Origin: G963677485 sp942492855
GTDB taxonomy: Bacteria; Armatimonadota; HRBIN16
Assembly: GCA_942492855.1 (NCBI GenBank)
Contig: OW818647.1
Span: 868,001-932,000 of the forward strand
Direction: 5' to 3'
DNA: 64,000 bases
Shown: piece by piece, positions 35,398 through 44,540 of the stretch
How positions within the stretch are numbered: the first letter of the stretch is position 1
Layout of the letters: each line of letters begins with the position of its first letter
Program-made: the position numbers and the translations under genes
The notes under the pieces: model-generated
Database searches by the model: none
Told to the model about the DNA's origin: nothing
The model's input: only the letters and a program-made list of their open reading frames with translations

Positions 35398-35910
35398 ATG
35401 AACGAAGCAGCAGAACAGACCGCGATGGAGGGTATACGACACCTTGTGTTGTGTGACATCTCAGGCGAAACATACGGCATAGATATCGACCGGGTCGATA
35501 CAGTCATCCGTAACCAGCCTGTCACCCGCGTGCCCTGTATGCCGCATTTCGTCGAAGGGGTGGTCAACCTGAGGGGTAGCATCATCCCTGTTGTCGACCT
35601 TCGTAAGAGGTTTGGTCTGGCTATCAAGCCCACTCAGCGAGATAACCGCATCGTCGTCGTGAGTGTGAAACAGCAGTGGGTCGGTCTGGTTGTCGACGCG
35701 GTCACTCGGACCTGCCAGTTGCCAGCCGATCAGATAGAGCCTGTCAGCTCCCTGGTGGTAAATGTGAAGCACCGATATATCAAGGGTGTGGCCCAATTCG
35801 GTGAGCAGATTATCATCATGCTGAACCTTGAGGAGAGCCTCTCCGCTGAAGAGGCTACCGAAATCGATGAAGCGACGGCGTTACTACGGAAGGAGGGCAT
35901 CGAACAATGA
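35398..35910 (+). CDS. cheW: Chemotaxis coupling protein CheW
   Basis: The protein has 170 residues with the SH3-like CheW fold: YGIDIDRVDTVI, a conserved VPCMPHFVEGVVNLRGSIIPVVDLRKRF core and GLVVDAV. It bridges the MCP signalling tips and CheA. ATG 35398 sits right after the MCP stop, and a TTG at 35392 overlapping that stop is a weaker alternative. Its final codons overlap the cheA start (ATGA), indicating translational coupling. Confidence 0.94.
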   Translation: MNEAAEQTAMEGIRHLVLCDISGETYGIDIDRVDTVIRNQPVTRVPCMPHFVEGVVNLRGSIIPVVDLRKRFGLAIKPTQRDNRIVVVSVKQQWVGLVVDAVTRTCQLPADQIEPVSSLVVNVKHRYIKGVAQFGEQIIIMLNLEESLSAEEATEIDEATALLRKEGIEQ

Positions 35911-37961
35911 GCGACTTTCGCGATGACCCCTCCATACTGGAAGTCTTCTGGCAAGAGGCCGATGAACAACTGATGTGGCTGGAACAAGGCCTGATGAGGA
36001 TTGAGCGAGACGGCCAAAGCTCCGAGGTGCTGAATGATGTATTCAGAGCCGCACACACCTTAAAGGGCTCAAGCGGTATGATGGGCTTCTCGACCGTGGC
36101 TGAGTTGACGCACGCCATGGAGGAGCTGCTTGATCTGCTGCGCCAAGGCAAGCGATCCGTTGATAGCAATGTGGTGAATGCGCTACTCTCCAGCAACGAC
36201 TGCCTCAGGGCCATGCTGGAGGCACTGAAATCAGGGGCTGCCAACCAACCTGACGCAACACCGGCAATTGTGGCACTCAAACAGGTCAGCACCAGTGATG
36301 GCTCCGCTGTAACCTCAGGTGGTGGTGCCTCGGGAATCGGGGCGCTGCCCCCACTGATGGACGGAGCCGTGCGCCTTCATGTGACCATCGCAGAAGACTG
36401 CCTGACGCCCACCATCCGTGCATTCATGGTGTTCAACGCCCTGAAAGACAAGTCCGTCATCATTGCCAGTATGCCAGACGAATCGGCCACAGAATCGGCG
36501 TATGCAGGGCAGACGATTACCGTAGACTGTATGCCGCAAACAAGCATTGATGAGTTGCTGCGTTCGTTGAACTTCAGCGAAGTCAAAGCCATGATGGTTG
36601 AGGATCGTCGGGAAGTCGAAAAGACCGTCATCACCTCACCCGATATGACTCCTATTGATGTGACTGGCGAAACGGATCACCTTTCTGGAGATACCGCGAC
36701 AGTTCGCGAAGTAAGCCTGTTTGAATCGACTCATTTTCGAGGGTTGCAAACCGTCAGGGTGGCTGTGGAACGACTTGATACCCTAATGAACCTGGTGGGT
36801 GAGCTGGTAGTGGGTCGCAGCCGTATTGAGCAGCTTGTAAATGAACTGAAACAATCCGTCGGCGAATCCAGTGTGATCAATGAGATCCGCGACACCAGTA
36901 TCTCTTTGGGGCAGTTCACCGCCGATCTGCAGGAGCAGATCATGCGTATCCGAATGCTACCGGTGGAGCAGGTCTTTAGCCGCTTCCCCAGGATGGTACG
37001 CGACCTCTCGGTCCACGCAGGTAAACGGGTGAATTTTGTCATCTCTGGCCAGGATACCGAGCTTGACCGGTCATTGATGGAAGACATCGTCGATCCCATT
37101 ACCCACTTGTTGAGAAACGCCATTGACCATGGTGTGGAGATGCCAAACCAGCGTGTCGCCCGCGGGAAAAACCCCGAAGCGACCGTGACTCTGAGTGCGA
37201 AACACGAGGAGAACCACATCCTCATTTCTGTGAGTGACGACGGGAATGGTATATCCGTAGATCATGTGCGTCAAGCCGCTGTGAGCCGAGGCATCATCAC
37301 TCCTGACGCGGCCGACCGCTTGACCGAATCGGAGGCCATGTCCCTCATTTTCCTGCCGTCTGTCACCACAGCAGAAGAAGTCACCGACATCTCGGGGCGT
37401 GGTGTAGGCATGGATGTGGTGAAAAGTAACATTGAACGCCTGGGCGGCTCTGTGGATGTGCAAAGCCAACTTGGGAATGGATCTACAATCATCATCCGAC
37501 TGCCCCTCACCTTGGCCATCGTGCAGGCACTGCTGGTGCGGGCAGGTGACACCATCTTTGCCATACCATTGAGCGCAATTGTAGAGACCAGCCGGTGCGA
37601 CACAGGCCTGTTGACGACCATCGAAGGCCGTTCGGTAATCCCCTTCCGCGGTAATGTGCTGCCCGTGGCCCGCTTAGGCGATCTGCTGCATATCGCGGCG
37701 GCACCATCTACACGGCAACACTCACTGCTGGTCATCGTGAAGTCAGCAGGACAGCAGCTTGGTTTGATTGTCGATGGCCTGCTTGGCAGCCATGAAATAG
37801 TCATCAAGCCTCTAGGCGGGTTTTTCCAGCGTCTGAACAGCATATCTGGTGCCACCCTGCTAGGTGATGGGCGGATAGCACTTATCTTGGATATCGGCTC
37901 GCTGCACCAACTCGTCGAGTCATCTTTTCAGGACCAGTCGGCAGAGTTGAGGCGGCGATGA
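35907..37961 (+). CDS. cheA: Chemotaxis histidine kinase CheA
   Basis: The protein has 684 residues. The P1 HPt domain carries the phosphorylated His50 in RAAHTLKGSSGMMG. A P2-like module (about 150-225) should dock CheY/CheB. The P3 dimerisation helices contain MNLVGELVVGRSRIEQL. The P4 ATPase shows LLRNAIDHGVE, VSDDGNGI and DISGRGVGMDVV. The C-terminal P5 CheW-like domain (LAIVQALLVRAGDTIFAIPLSAI) binds CheW and receptors. All catalytic boxes look intact. It overlaps cheW by 4 bases and cheR by 4 bases. Confidence 0.95.
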   Translation: MSDFRDDPSILEVFWQEADEQLMWLEQGLMRIERDGQSSEVLNDVFRAAHTLKGSSGMMGFSTVAELTHAMEELLDLLRQGKRSVDSNVVNALLSSNDCLRAMLEALKSGAANQPDATPAIVALKQVSTSDGSAVTSGGGASGIGALPPLMDGAVRLHVTIAEDCLTPTIRAFMVFNALKDKSVIIASMPDESATESAYAGQTITVDCMPQTSIDELLRSLNFSEVKAMMVEDRREVEKTVITSPDMTPIDVTGETDHLSGDTATVREVSLFESTHFRGLQTVRVAVERLDTLMNLVGELVVGRSRIEQLVNELKQSVGESSVINEIRDTSISLGQFTADLQEQIMRIRMLPVEQVFSRFPRMVRDLSVHAGKRVNFVISGQDTELDRSLMEDIVDPITHLLRNAIDHGVEMPNQRVARGKNPEATVTLSAKHEENHILISVSDDGNGISVDHVRQAAVSRGIITPDAADRLTESEAMSLIFLPSVTTAEEVTDISGRGVGMDVVKSNIERLGGSVDVQSQLGNGSTIIIRLPLTLAIVQALLVRAGDTIFAIPLSAIVETSRCDTGLLTTIEGRSVIPFRGNVLPVARLGDLLHIAAAPSTRQHSLLVIVKSAGQQLGLIVDGLLGSHEIVIKPLGGFFQRLNSISGATLLGDGRIALILDIGSLHQLVESSFQDQSAELRRR

Positions 37962-38770
37962 TCGAGACGCCTGATCTCGATTACCAGCGGTTCAAGCGAA
38001 AGGTTCTGGCTCTCACAGGTATCGATCTGGACGTATACAAGCAGAACCAAATGGAGCGCCGGTTGCGTTATCTGCTGGAGCGGCATCACTGTGAGAGCTT
38101 TCACAGCTACTTCAAGCTGATGGAATCTGACACGGTAATCCGACAGCAGTTCATGGACTACATTACCATCAATGTGTCTGAGTTTTTTCGCAACCCTGAG
38201 TATTTTGAGACACTTGGCAAATTGATACTGCCGGAACTGCTGCGTCGTAAACGCACACTAAGGATATGGAGCGCCGCATGCAGTTACGGGCAGGAACCTT
38301 ACAGTTTAGCTATACTGTTAAGCGAGCTGACACCATTGAGGGCTCATACCATCATCGCAACAGATATCGATGCCCGCAGCCTGGAAAACACGGCAGCAGG
38401 TCAGTATAGCGAATTAGATGTCAAGAATGTATCAGCGGTCAGGCTGTCACGTTGGTTTACTAGAGGCGAAGGAACATACACCATCGATGACCGCCTGCGG
38501 TCGATGTTAAAGGTACAAAGGCATGACTTGCTAAAGGACCCGTACCCGGAAAACATCGACCTTATTGTCTGCCGAAATGTGGCTATTTACTTCACAGATG
38601 AAGCGAAGAAGCATTTGTTTCGCAGCATGTATCACGCTTTAGTGCCGGGTGGATACTTGTTTGTAGGCGGTACAGAACGCATACAAAATGCCGCCAGTGT
38701 GGGATATGTTAACCACAACACGCTATTTTACCAACGCCCGTACGAAACAGTAACCGAGGAGAAAACCTGA
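37958..38770 (+). CDS. cheR: Chemotaxis protein methyltransferase CheR
   Basis: The protein has 270 residues. The N-terminal helical domain (MERRLRYLLERHHC) is followed by the SAM-dependent methyltransferase domain with NVSEFFRNPEYF, RIWSAACSYGQEPYSLAI (SAM-binding) and LIVCRNVAIYFTDE. It methylates glutamates on MCPs. It lacks a TPR or pentapeptide-binding extension. Start and stop overlap cheA (ATGA) and cheY (TGATG) respectively. Confidence 0.95.
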   Translation: MIETPDLDYQRFKRKVLALTGIDLDVYKQNQMERRLRYLLERHHCESFHSYFKLMESDTVIRQQFMDYITINVSEFFRNPEYFETLGKLILPELLRRKRTLRIWSAACSYGQEPYSLAILLSELTPLRAHTIIATDIDARSLENTAAGQYSELDVKNVSAVRLSRWFTRGEGTYTIDDRLRSMLKVQRHDLLKDPYPENIDLIVCRNVAIYFTDEAKKHLFRSMYHALVPGGYLFVGGTERIQNAASVGYVNHNTLFYQRPYETVTEEKT

Positions 38771-39132
38771 TGCCGAAAAAGGTGATGATCGTAGATGACG
38801 CCCTGTTCATGCGCGTCTCCATCCGAAAAATCATAACAGGAGCCGGGTACGATGTCGTCGCCGAAGCTGGCGATGGCAATGAGGCGGTGCGTCTTTACGA
38901 AGCCAGTCAGCCAGACGCAGTATTGATGGATATCACCATGCCCGGTAAAGATGGCCTCACGGCTGCTAAAGAGATTCTCCAGTTATACCCTGACGCGCGA
39001 ATCATTATGTGTACAGCATTAGGCCAACAGAACATGTTGGCGGAAGCGATTAAAGCAGGGGTACGTGACTATATAGTTAAACCATTTCAGCCCGACCGTG
39101 TTCTCGAAGGGCTCGCAAAGGTATTGGAGTAA
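38770..39132 (+). CDS. cheY: Chemotaxis response regulator CheY
   Basis: A 120-residue single receiver domain: acidic pocket Asp9/Asp10 (VDDALFMR), phosphoacceptor Asp54 (VLMDITMPGKDG), Thr in CTALG and Lys in YIVKPFQPD. It should carry the signal from CheA to the motor, or to another output if the cell has no flagella. It overlaps the cheR stop by one base. Confidence 0.93.
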   Translation: MPKKVMIVDDALFMRVSIRKIITGAGYDVVAEAGDGNEAVRLYEASQPDAVLMDITMPGKDGLTAAKEILQLYPDARIIMCTALGQQNMLAEAIKAGVRDYIVKPFQPDRVLEGLAKVLE

Positions 39133-39140
39133 TATCCACG

Positions 39141-39611
39141 ATGAAAGTTGAATTCGTGGAGCCATTTGTAAAAGCAGGCTTGGAAGTGATAGAGGCCTAC
39201 AGCGGAGCCCCTTTGAGCAGAGGACCATTAAGTGTTCGTCGCACTACATTTACCACAGAGGATGTGAACATTGTGGCTGGTGTGAGCGGCGATGTCAGGG
39301 GATCAGCCATCTACGCAATGCCCTTGGCGACCGCTCTCAATCTGGCTTCTACAATGCTCGGTGAACGTGTGCTGGTGATGGATGAACTCAGTTGGAGTGC
39401 CATTGCAGAGCTGGGCAATATTATCACTGGTCATGCCACCGAACTATTATTTCAAGCTGGGTTGAATTGCCAGATGAATCCACCAGCGGTCTTGCGGGGC
39501 GCCAACATGGAGATATCGACAACAGTCGCAGCACTTGTGGTCCCCTTGAGTACGCCATCTGGCACATTTGAGATAAACGTAGCCATTGAAGAGGTTATCC
39601 CTACCCGCTAG
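39141..39611 (+). CDS. cheX: CheX-type CheY-P phosphatase
   Basis: A 156-residue protein of the CheC/CheX/FliY phosphatase family. The active-site helix reads ELSWSAIAELGNIITGHA, with the Glu-x-x-Asn pair in ELGN, and there is only one such motif, as in CheX. It begins MKVEFVEPFVKAGLEVIEAYSG, typical of CheX. It probably dephosphorylates CheY. It lies 8 bases after cheY with GGAGTAATATCCACG before its ATG. Confidence 0.85.
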   Translation: MKVEFVEPFVKAGLEVIEAYSGAPLSRGPLSVRRTTFTTEDVNIVAGVSGDVRGSAIYAMPLATALNLASTMLGERVLVMDELSWSAIAELGNIITGHATELLFQAGLNCQMNPPAVLRGANMEISTTVAALVVPLSTPSGTFEINVAIEEVIPTR

Positions 39612-39636
39612 TAGAGCAACTTGTACAGGAGTGGCA

Positions 39637-40215
39637 ATGAAGAAGTTTAATGAGGTCGTAAAGTCGGCTGTCACCACCGCATCAGATGCGGTTCTGATGA
39701 TGACAGGTGCGGTTCATATGGACATCCGATGGGCAGAAGTGATACCGACGCTTTCCATCGCAAGCCGCATCGAAAACCCTGAAGCGCCTTCCGTTGCCGC
39801 ATATATTAATGTGACAGGAGATCTGCCTGGTCACGGTCTGCTCCTGTTCGAGATCAGTGATGCCTTAGTGTTATGCGATCTGATGCTGGGCCGCAGGGTT
39901 GGTGAGAGACAACAGATCGACGAGTTGGAAAACAGTGCACTACTAGAGTTGGCCAATATCGTCGCCTCTAGCTATGTCAACGCCATTGCGGACTTCCTCG
40001 GATGTGCTCTGCACCCTAACCCCCCAGCGTTTGCATATGATATGGCAGCGGCCATCGTGCAGCAAACACTTTGTGCATGCGCCAACCTGCAATCACAGAC
40101 CTACAGTATAGCCACCAGTTTTGTATATCAGCAACGATCCATGAACGGCCTGTTTCTCTATATACCGGATCATGAATTGTCCAACATAGCAGAAAGAAAT
40201 GAAGCCTGTGCGTGA
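39637..40215 (+). CDS. cheC: CheC-like CheY-P phosphatase
   Basis: The protein has 192 residues. One Glu-x-x-Asn active site is clear (ENSALLELANIVASSYVNAI). The second, expected in the C-terminal repeat, appears degenerate (DMAAAIVQQTLCACANL has Gln in place of Glu), so it may have a single working site. CheC proteins usually bind CheD, whose gene follows and overlaps by 17 bases. ATG 39637 follows AGGAGTGGCA; the longer in-frame extension to 39586 overlaps the cheX end and is unlikely. Confidence 0.82.
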   Translation: MKKFNEVVKSAVTTASDAVLMMTGAVHMDIRWAEVIPTLSIASRIENPEAPSVAAYINVTGDLPGHGLLLFEISDALVLCDLMLGRRVGERQQIDELENSALLELANIVASSYVNAIADFLGCALHPNPPAFAYDMAAAIVQQTLCACANLQSQTYSIATSFVYQQRSMNGLFLYIPDHELSNIAERNEACA

Positions 40216-40738
40216 TGTACTTGTTGGCATGGGTGAGATTGTAGCCACCAAAGACAGTTCAGTGATCCTGACTGCTCTGGGGTTAGGTAGCTGTATCGGC
40301 ATATTCGCGTATGAAAGCCGCAGTTTGGTGGCTTGTTGTGCGCATGTTGTGCTGCCTCGCACGACCGGCGTGTATGAGGCTCAATACCCGGCGAAAAGCA
40401 TGGACACCGCATTTGACAACATTCTGCAGTCGATGGATGCGATGACGAACGGGTCGCGATTTATAAGCTGGGCACTGTTGGGCGGTGCCCAGCTCTTTAC
40501 AGGTCTTGCGCAGGTCAGCATCATGGACATTGGAGCCCGCAACATCGCATCTGCCAAAGAACAGATGGCGCAGCGTAATATAAACCCGGTGTTCACGGAC
40601 TTCGGTGGTAATAAGGGCCGCACTGCTAAGTTGTACGTGCATGATGGGATACTTTGTATGCGCCGTTTGGGGCAGCCAGAACAAAAACTGGCTGATATGC
40701 GGCGTAATAGGGCCTTAACGGACGTGAACAACGCATGA
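40199..40738 (+). CDS. cheD: Chemoreceptor glutamine deamidase CheD
   Basis: A 179-residue protein with the CheD signature: TALGLGSCIGIF with catalytic Cys32 and AHVVLP with His49, followed by ALLGGAQLF and the IGARN segment. It deamidates receptor glutamines and is typically regulated by CheC bound to CheY-P. It overlaps cheC by 17 bases and cheB by 4 bases (ATGA). Confidence 0.93.
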   Translation: MKPVRDVLVGMGEIVATKDSSVILTALGLGSCIGIFAYESRSLVACCAHVVLPRTTGVYEAQYPAKSMDTAFDNILQSMDAMTNGSRFISWALLGGAQLFTGLAQVSIMDIGARNIASAKEQMAQRNINPVFTDFGGNKGRTAKLYVHDGILCMRRLGQPEQKLADMRRNRALTDVNNA

Positions 40739-41811
40739 AACGCATCATGGTAGTCGATGATAGCGCCTTTGCGCGCAAGGTGATCAGCTCTGTAATCAAC
40801 GCCTCGTCGGACATGGAGGTAGTGATCACAGCCGCATCGGGTGAAGATGCACTCGCCCGCATCCCGAAGGTAATGCCCGATGTGATCACTATGGATATTG
40901 AGATGCCAGGCATGGGCGGTGTGATCGCGCTTCAAAAGATCGTGGAGCAATACCAAATACCGGTAGTCGTGCTTAGCGCGGTCGGTTTCGCAGGAGCCGA
41001 GGTCAGCCTGAAGTGCCTTGAGCTGGGTGCGGTGGATGTGGTCTTGAAGCCTATGGACAGGGGACTGCCAAATCTGGGCCAAGTTTCTCGGCAGATTATC
41101 AACGCAGTCAGGCAGGCTGCCAGCATCAGCCGAGAAAGAATGTCGCGTCTCAACCAGATCGGCACGAAGACTGAGGTCAACAACCGACCCAAGATCGAAC
41201 CCCAGGTCAGCAACAGCGACTTTCCGATTGTCGTCATCGCCACAAGCACAGGCGGACCCCGCGCACTGCGCTACCTTCTGCCCAGACTGAACCGCACACA
41301 GGATGCCAGCTACATTGTCATACAGCACTTACCCGTGGGATTTAGCGAGATCCTGGCGCGTGACCTGGACCAGATGTGCCCACTCTCTGTACGCGAGGCC
41401 CGACCTAAGGACGTGCCCCAACTCCGGGAGATACTGGTCGCCCCATCTGGGTTTCATATGGTGCTGTCACGCGCAGGACACGTGGAACTGAATGAGGACC
41501 CAACCGTATGGGGTGTGCGTCCCAGTGCCGACGTCACGATGGCCAGTAGTGCAGCTCGATACCCTGGCAGGGTGATCGGCGTGATATTGACGGGAATGGG
41601 ACGCGATGGATCTGAGGGGGCGAGCCTCATTCAGAAAAGCGGTGGATTTGTGTTAGCTGAGGCGGAGAGCAGTTGTGTGATTTTCGGAATGCCGCGTGCC
41701 GCAATCGAAAAGGGCGTGGTAGACGAGATTGTGGACCTTGAGGGCATGCCGGAGGCGATCGAACGCGCGGTCAACCGGATGAGCCAAAACGATCAGGACA
41801 GACCTGCCTAG
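40735..41811 (+). CDS. cheB: Chemotaxis methylesterase/glutaminase CheB
   Basis: The protein has 358 residues. The receiver domain has phosphoacceptor Asp54 (ITMDIEMPGMGG). After a linker, the methylesterase domain carries the catalytic triad regions ATSTGGPRAL (Ser), IQHLPVGFS (His) and GMGRDGSEG (Asp). It removes methyl groups from MCP glutamates. It is the last gene of the chemotaxis operon and faces the convergent sugar-dehydratase gene. Confidence 0.95.
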   Translation: MKRIMVVDDSAFARKVISSVINASSDMEVVITAASGEDALARIPKVMPDVITMDIEMPGMGGVIALQKIVEQYQIPVVVLSAVGFAGAEVSLKCLELGAVDVVLKPMDRGLPNLGQVSRQIINAVRQAASISRERMSRLNQIGTKTEVNNRPKIEPQVSNSDFPIVVIATSTGGPRALRYLLPRLNRTQDASYIVIQHLPVGFSEILARDLDQMCPLSVREARPKDVPQLREILVAPSGFHMVLSRAGHVELNEDPTVWGVRPSADVTMASSAARYPGRVIGVILTGMGRDGSEGASLIQKSGGFVLAEAESSCVIFGMPRAAIEKGVVDEIVDLEGMPEAIERAVNRMSQNDQDRPA

Positions 41812-41929
41812 TTCAACGCACTGAGGCGAATTTACGCCAACTTGGATCGCCACAGTGAAACCCCGTTGGTATCTACTGCACTCACCACATCGAGACCGTA
41901 TTAGCGGCCAGGGAGTGCAATAAAAGCGG

Positions 41930-43810
41930 CTACCGCTTGAGTTGCTTCTCGCTCCTGGACGGTACCGATGAAAACTCCACGGCCGGCGCACTAGCCAAGT
42001 CAGCCAGTAAAGCGCGCGCTTCGTGAACATTGTGGCCCATCGCCAAATGTAGCAGTTCGTCAATCTTGGCACTCGTCAGTTCCACATCCAGGCCATTCCC
42101 TACCACCATCCGTATACTCGGGTGCTCCGTGCCGCACATAGTCTCAGCGTCATACCAGAGCTCTTCGTGCAGCTTCTCGCCCTCTCGGATGCCAACGTAG
42201 GTAATCTGGATATCCTGACCAGGCACAAACCCACTCAGCCGGATCAGTTCCTCGGCAAGGAATGAGATTTTTACAGGCTCGCCCATATCCAGCACGTATA
42301 TCTCACCATTCGATCCAAACACACCGGCCTGCAATACCAATCGGCATGCTTCGGGTATCGTCATGAAATAGCGGGTCATGTCAGGATGTGTGACTGTCAC
42401 AGGCCCACCCGCGGCGATCTGTCGCTTCATCATGGGCACCACAGAACCTCTGGAACCCAGCACATTGCCGAATCGGACAATCGCGAAACGCGTGTTTTTG
42501 CTGCGGTGAGCCGCGCATTGAATCAGCAGTTCAGAAACTCGTTTGGTAGCACCCATCACGCTGGAGGGATTAACGGCCTTATCCGTAGAAATACAGACAC
42601 AACGTCTGACATCATACTTCATGCACATGTTGATCACATTACGTGTGCCCATCACGTTGTTCAATATGGCTTCCATTGAGTTGTTTTCCATTAACGGCAC
42701 ATGCTTATGGGCCGCGGCGTGGAACACCACCGTAGGATGGCACTGTTCGAATACAAATTCCAGCCTATCCAGTTGCTTAATGCTGGCAATATAACATGTG
42801 GTGTTGAGGTCACGGAAGTTATTTCGCAGCTCCTGCTGCATTTCGAATATGCTGTTTTCCCCATGTCCAAGAAGGATCAGCTCAGCAGGACCCATGGCTG
42901 CGATCTGCCGGCAGAGCTCACCGCCAATTGATCCGCCTCCGCCGGTAATCAATACCCGCTGCCCCTTGACATAGGCGTTGATGCTCGCCTGGTCTATTTG
43001 GACAGGGGCGCGGCGCAGTAGGTCTTCGATTTGGACTTCACGCAGGAATGGGCGGATACCCATCTGTTGGAGCATCTGCGGCAGTCCCGGGAGGATCCGT
43101 ATGGCCGCCTTGGTCTGGTTGCAAATGTTGAGGATGCGGCGGATGTCGTCGCCACTGGCCGAGGGGATAGCTAACAGAACATCATCAACTTTTTTGTCAG
43201 CCACGATACTGGGGATGGCATGGCAATCACCAATGACTGGAGCACCATGGATATTCGTTCCATGTTTTTCTGGGTCATCGTCCACATACCCTACGACATC
43301 ATATCCTGGCACTCGCCGGAAATCACGTCCCATCATCTCGCCGGCATCACCGGCACCTACGATGAGTATTCGGCGTTTATCAGGTTCCTTTTCGGGGTCG
43401 TTCAATCGGTAGGAGGTTGGGTGCAAGTTGAAGTCCCATACCCTTAAAGCAGCTCTGACACCATACACACCGAGAAGCGTGATCAGGCTTTGGATAACAG
43501 CCACACTGTAGGGATATCCGTTGCACAACCCTGTCATGCGGAAGAAGCCTGTTAACATCAGCGCTGTTAAGCAGGCCATGCCCAGGTAGAAGGCATCACG
43601 CAACCCAGAATAGCGCCACTGAATGCGGTAAATGCGAAACAGCAAAAATGACAGGAAATAGGCGATGGGAGTAAAAACTAGTGCTCTCTGGCCATTCGAT
43701 ATCTGGCTGATATCACCATCAAACCTCACCGTATATGCGATCAACAACGCAATGACAACTACTGCCAAGTCCGCGACGACCAAACCTATAGTTCTGCGCG
43801 TTATCTTCAT
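41930..43810 (-). CDS. Membrane nucleotide-sugar 4,6-dehydratase (FlaA1/CapD/PglF-type)
   Basis: The protein has 626 residues. Four N-terminal membrane helices (first: TIGLVVADLAVVVIALLIAY) precede a CoA-binding-like Rossmann domain (ILIVGAGDAGEMMGRDF) and an extended-SDR dehydratase domain (VLITGGGGSIGGEL; STDKAVNPSSVMGATKR with the Met-x-x-x-Lys variant; RFGNVLGSRGSV). The family converts UDP-GlcNAc-like sugars to 4-keto-6-deoxy products for O-antigen, capsule or glycoprotein glycans. ATG 43810 has AGGTGAGG upstream; a longer in-frame start at 43924 is less likely. It stands alone, convergent with cheB. The C-terminus is basic (PSRSEKQLKR). Confidence 0.92.
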   Translation of the reverse strand: MKITRRTIGLVVADLAVVVIALLIAYTVRFDGDISQISNGQRALVFTPIAYFLSFLLFRIYRIQWRYSGLRDAFYLGMACLTALMLTGFFRMTGLCNGYPYSVAVIQSLITLLGVYGVRAALRVWDFNLHPTSYRLNDPEKEPDKRRILIVGAGDAGEMMGRDFRRVPGYDVVGYVDDDPEKHGTNIHGAPVIGDCHAIPSIVADKKVDDVLLAIPSASGDDIRRILNICNQTKAAIRILPGLPQMLQQMGIRPFLREVQIEDLLRRAPVQIDQASINAYVKGQRVLITGGGGSIGGELCRQIAAMGPAELILLGHGENSIFEMQQELRNNFRDLNTTCYIASIKQLDRLEFVFEQCHPTVVFHAAAHKHVPLMENNSMEAILNNVMGTRNVINMCMKYDVRRCVCISTDKAVNPSSVMGATKRVSELLIQCAAHRSKNTRFAIVRFGNVLGSRGSVVPMMKRQIAAGGPVTVTHPDMTRYFMTIPEACRLVLQAGVFGSNGEIYVLDMGEPVKISFLAEELIRLSGFVPGQDIQITYVGIREGEKLHEELWYDAETMCGTEHPSIRMVVGNGLDVELTSAKIDELLHLAMGHNVHEARALLADLASAPAVEFSSVPSRSEKQLKR

Positions 43811-44189
43811 GCTCGAATACCTCACCTGCGATATTGTCTTACTTTTAAACCGAAACTTAATACTACACATGCATTGTACCTGACCAGAATACCGGAACCG
43901 TACATTTGACTCTTGAATATGCACCCAGGTTCCTTAATATTTCCGTAATATCCGGATATCGACGACCGAGGTCCGTGCCACTATTTTGGATGTTTATATT
44001 TGCTATCATTACCATATACAGTGTAACCCATCAAGCAGGATTGAGCAGTGTGTGTATCACAACGTATTCTGCCATCTACAGGCCAAACAAGCCGCCACCA
44101 TTCAGAGCTCATAGCGCAAGCACCCCGAAACCGGGTAAACTCTATACACTTACATACCGCTGCTTACTGTACAATATGGAGGTTTCGCT
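43811..44189. other. Divergent intergenic region with candidate promoter
   Basis: A 379-base AT-richer space between the dehydratase gene and darA. On the plus strand TTGAAT (43913-43918) and TAATAT (43935-43940) are 16 bases apart, a plausible promoter about 250 bases upstream of darA. A TACAAT closer to the start (near 44173) would leave almost no leader. I see no gene, repeat or RNA element here. Confidence 0.4.
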
Positions 44190-44519
44190 ATGAAACTCGT
44201 GATTACCATTGTCCACGACCGGGATAAAAACCGCATCACAGAAAAACTGCTGCGCAACGGTTACAAGTTCACCAAAGTGGCCTCTACGGGCGGATTCCTT
44301 CGCGAGGGCAATGTCACACTGTTTATCGGTGTCGAAGACGATGACCTTGATAGACTCATGGAGCTGGTGGACGAAAGCTGCAAGACCCGGGAGCAGTTCG
44401 TCAATGTGCTACCGCCAGATGCATCGCCGGTAGGTGCATTCATGCCCAACCCTGTCAAAGTGCAGGTTGGTGGTGCTGTGGTTTTCGTCATGGATGTCAG
44501 CCGGTTCGAACGCTATTAA
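44190..44519 (+). CDS. darA: PII-like cyclic-di-AMP receptor (DarA/PstA, DUF970)
   Basis: A 109-residue protein of the P-II-like fold, without the nitrogen-PII effector motifs. It has MKLVITIVHDRDKNRITEKLLRNGYKFTKVASTGGFLREGN, matching DarA/PstA, including the GGFLREGN loop that contacts c-di-AMP, and a C-terminal GGAVVFVMDVSRFERY. In Firmicutes this protein (YaaQ) is encoded just before holB, and the same order holds here. GGAGG lies 8 bases before the ATG. It suggests the organism makes c-di-AMP; no cyclase is in the window. Confidence 0.9.
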   Translation: MKLVITIVHDRDKNRITEKLLRNGYKFTKVASTGGFLREGNVTLFIGVEDDDLDRLMELVDESCKTREQFVNVLPPDASPVGAFMPNPVKVQVGGAVVFVMDVSRFERY

Positions 44520-44540
44520 CTCTCAAGGGTACCATCGATT

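Noticed and set aside
41880..41935. Terminator overlapping the stop of the sugar dehydratase gene (AGCGGTAGCCGCTTTTATT)
   Set aside because: The stem is only 5 bp with a 3-base loop and includes the stop codon, too weak to report as a feature.
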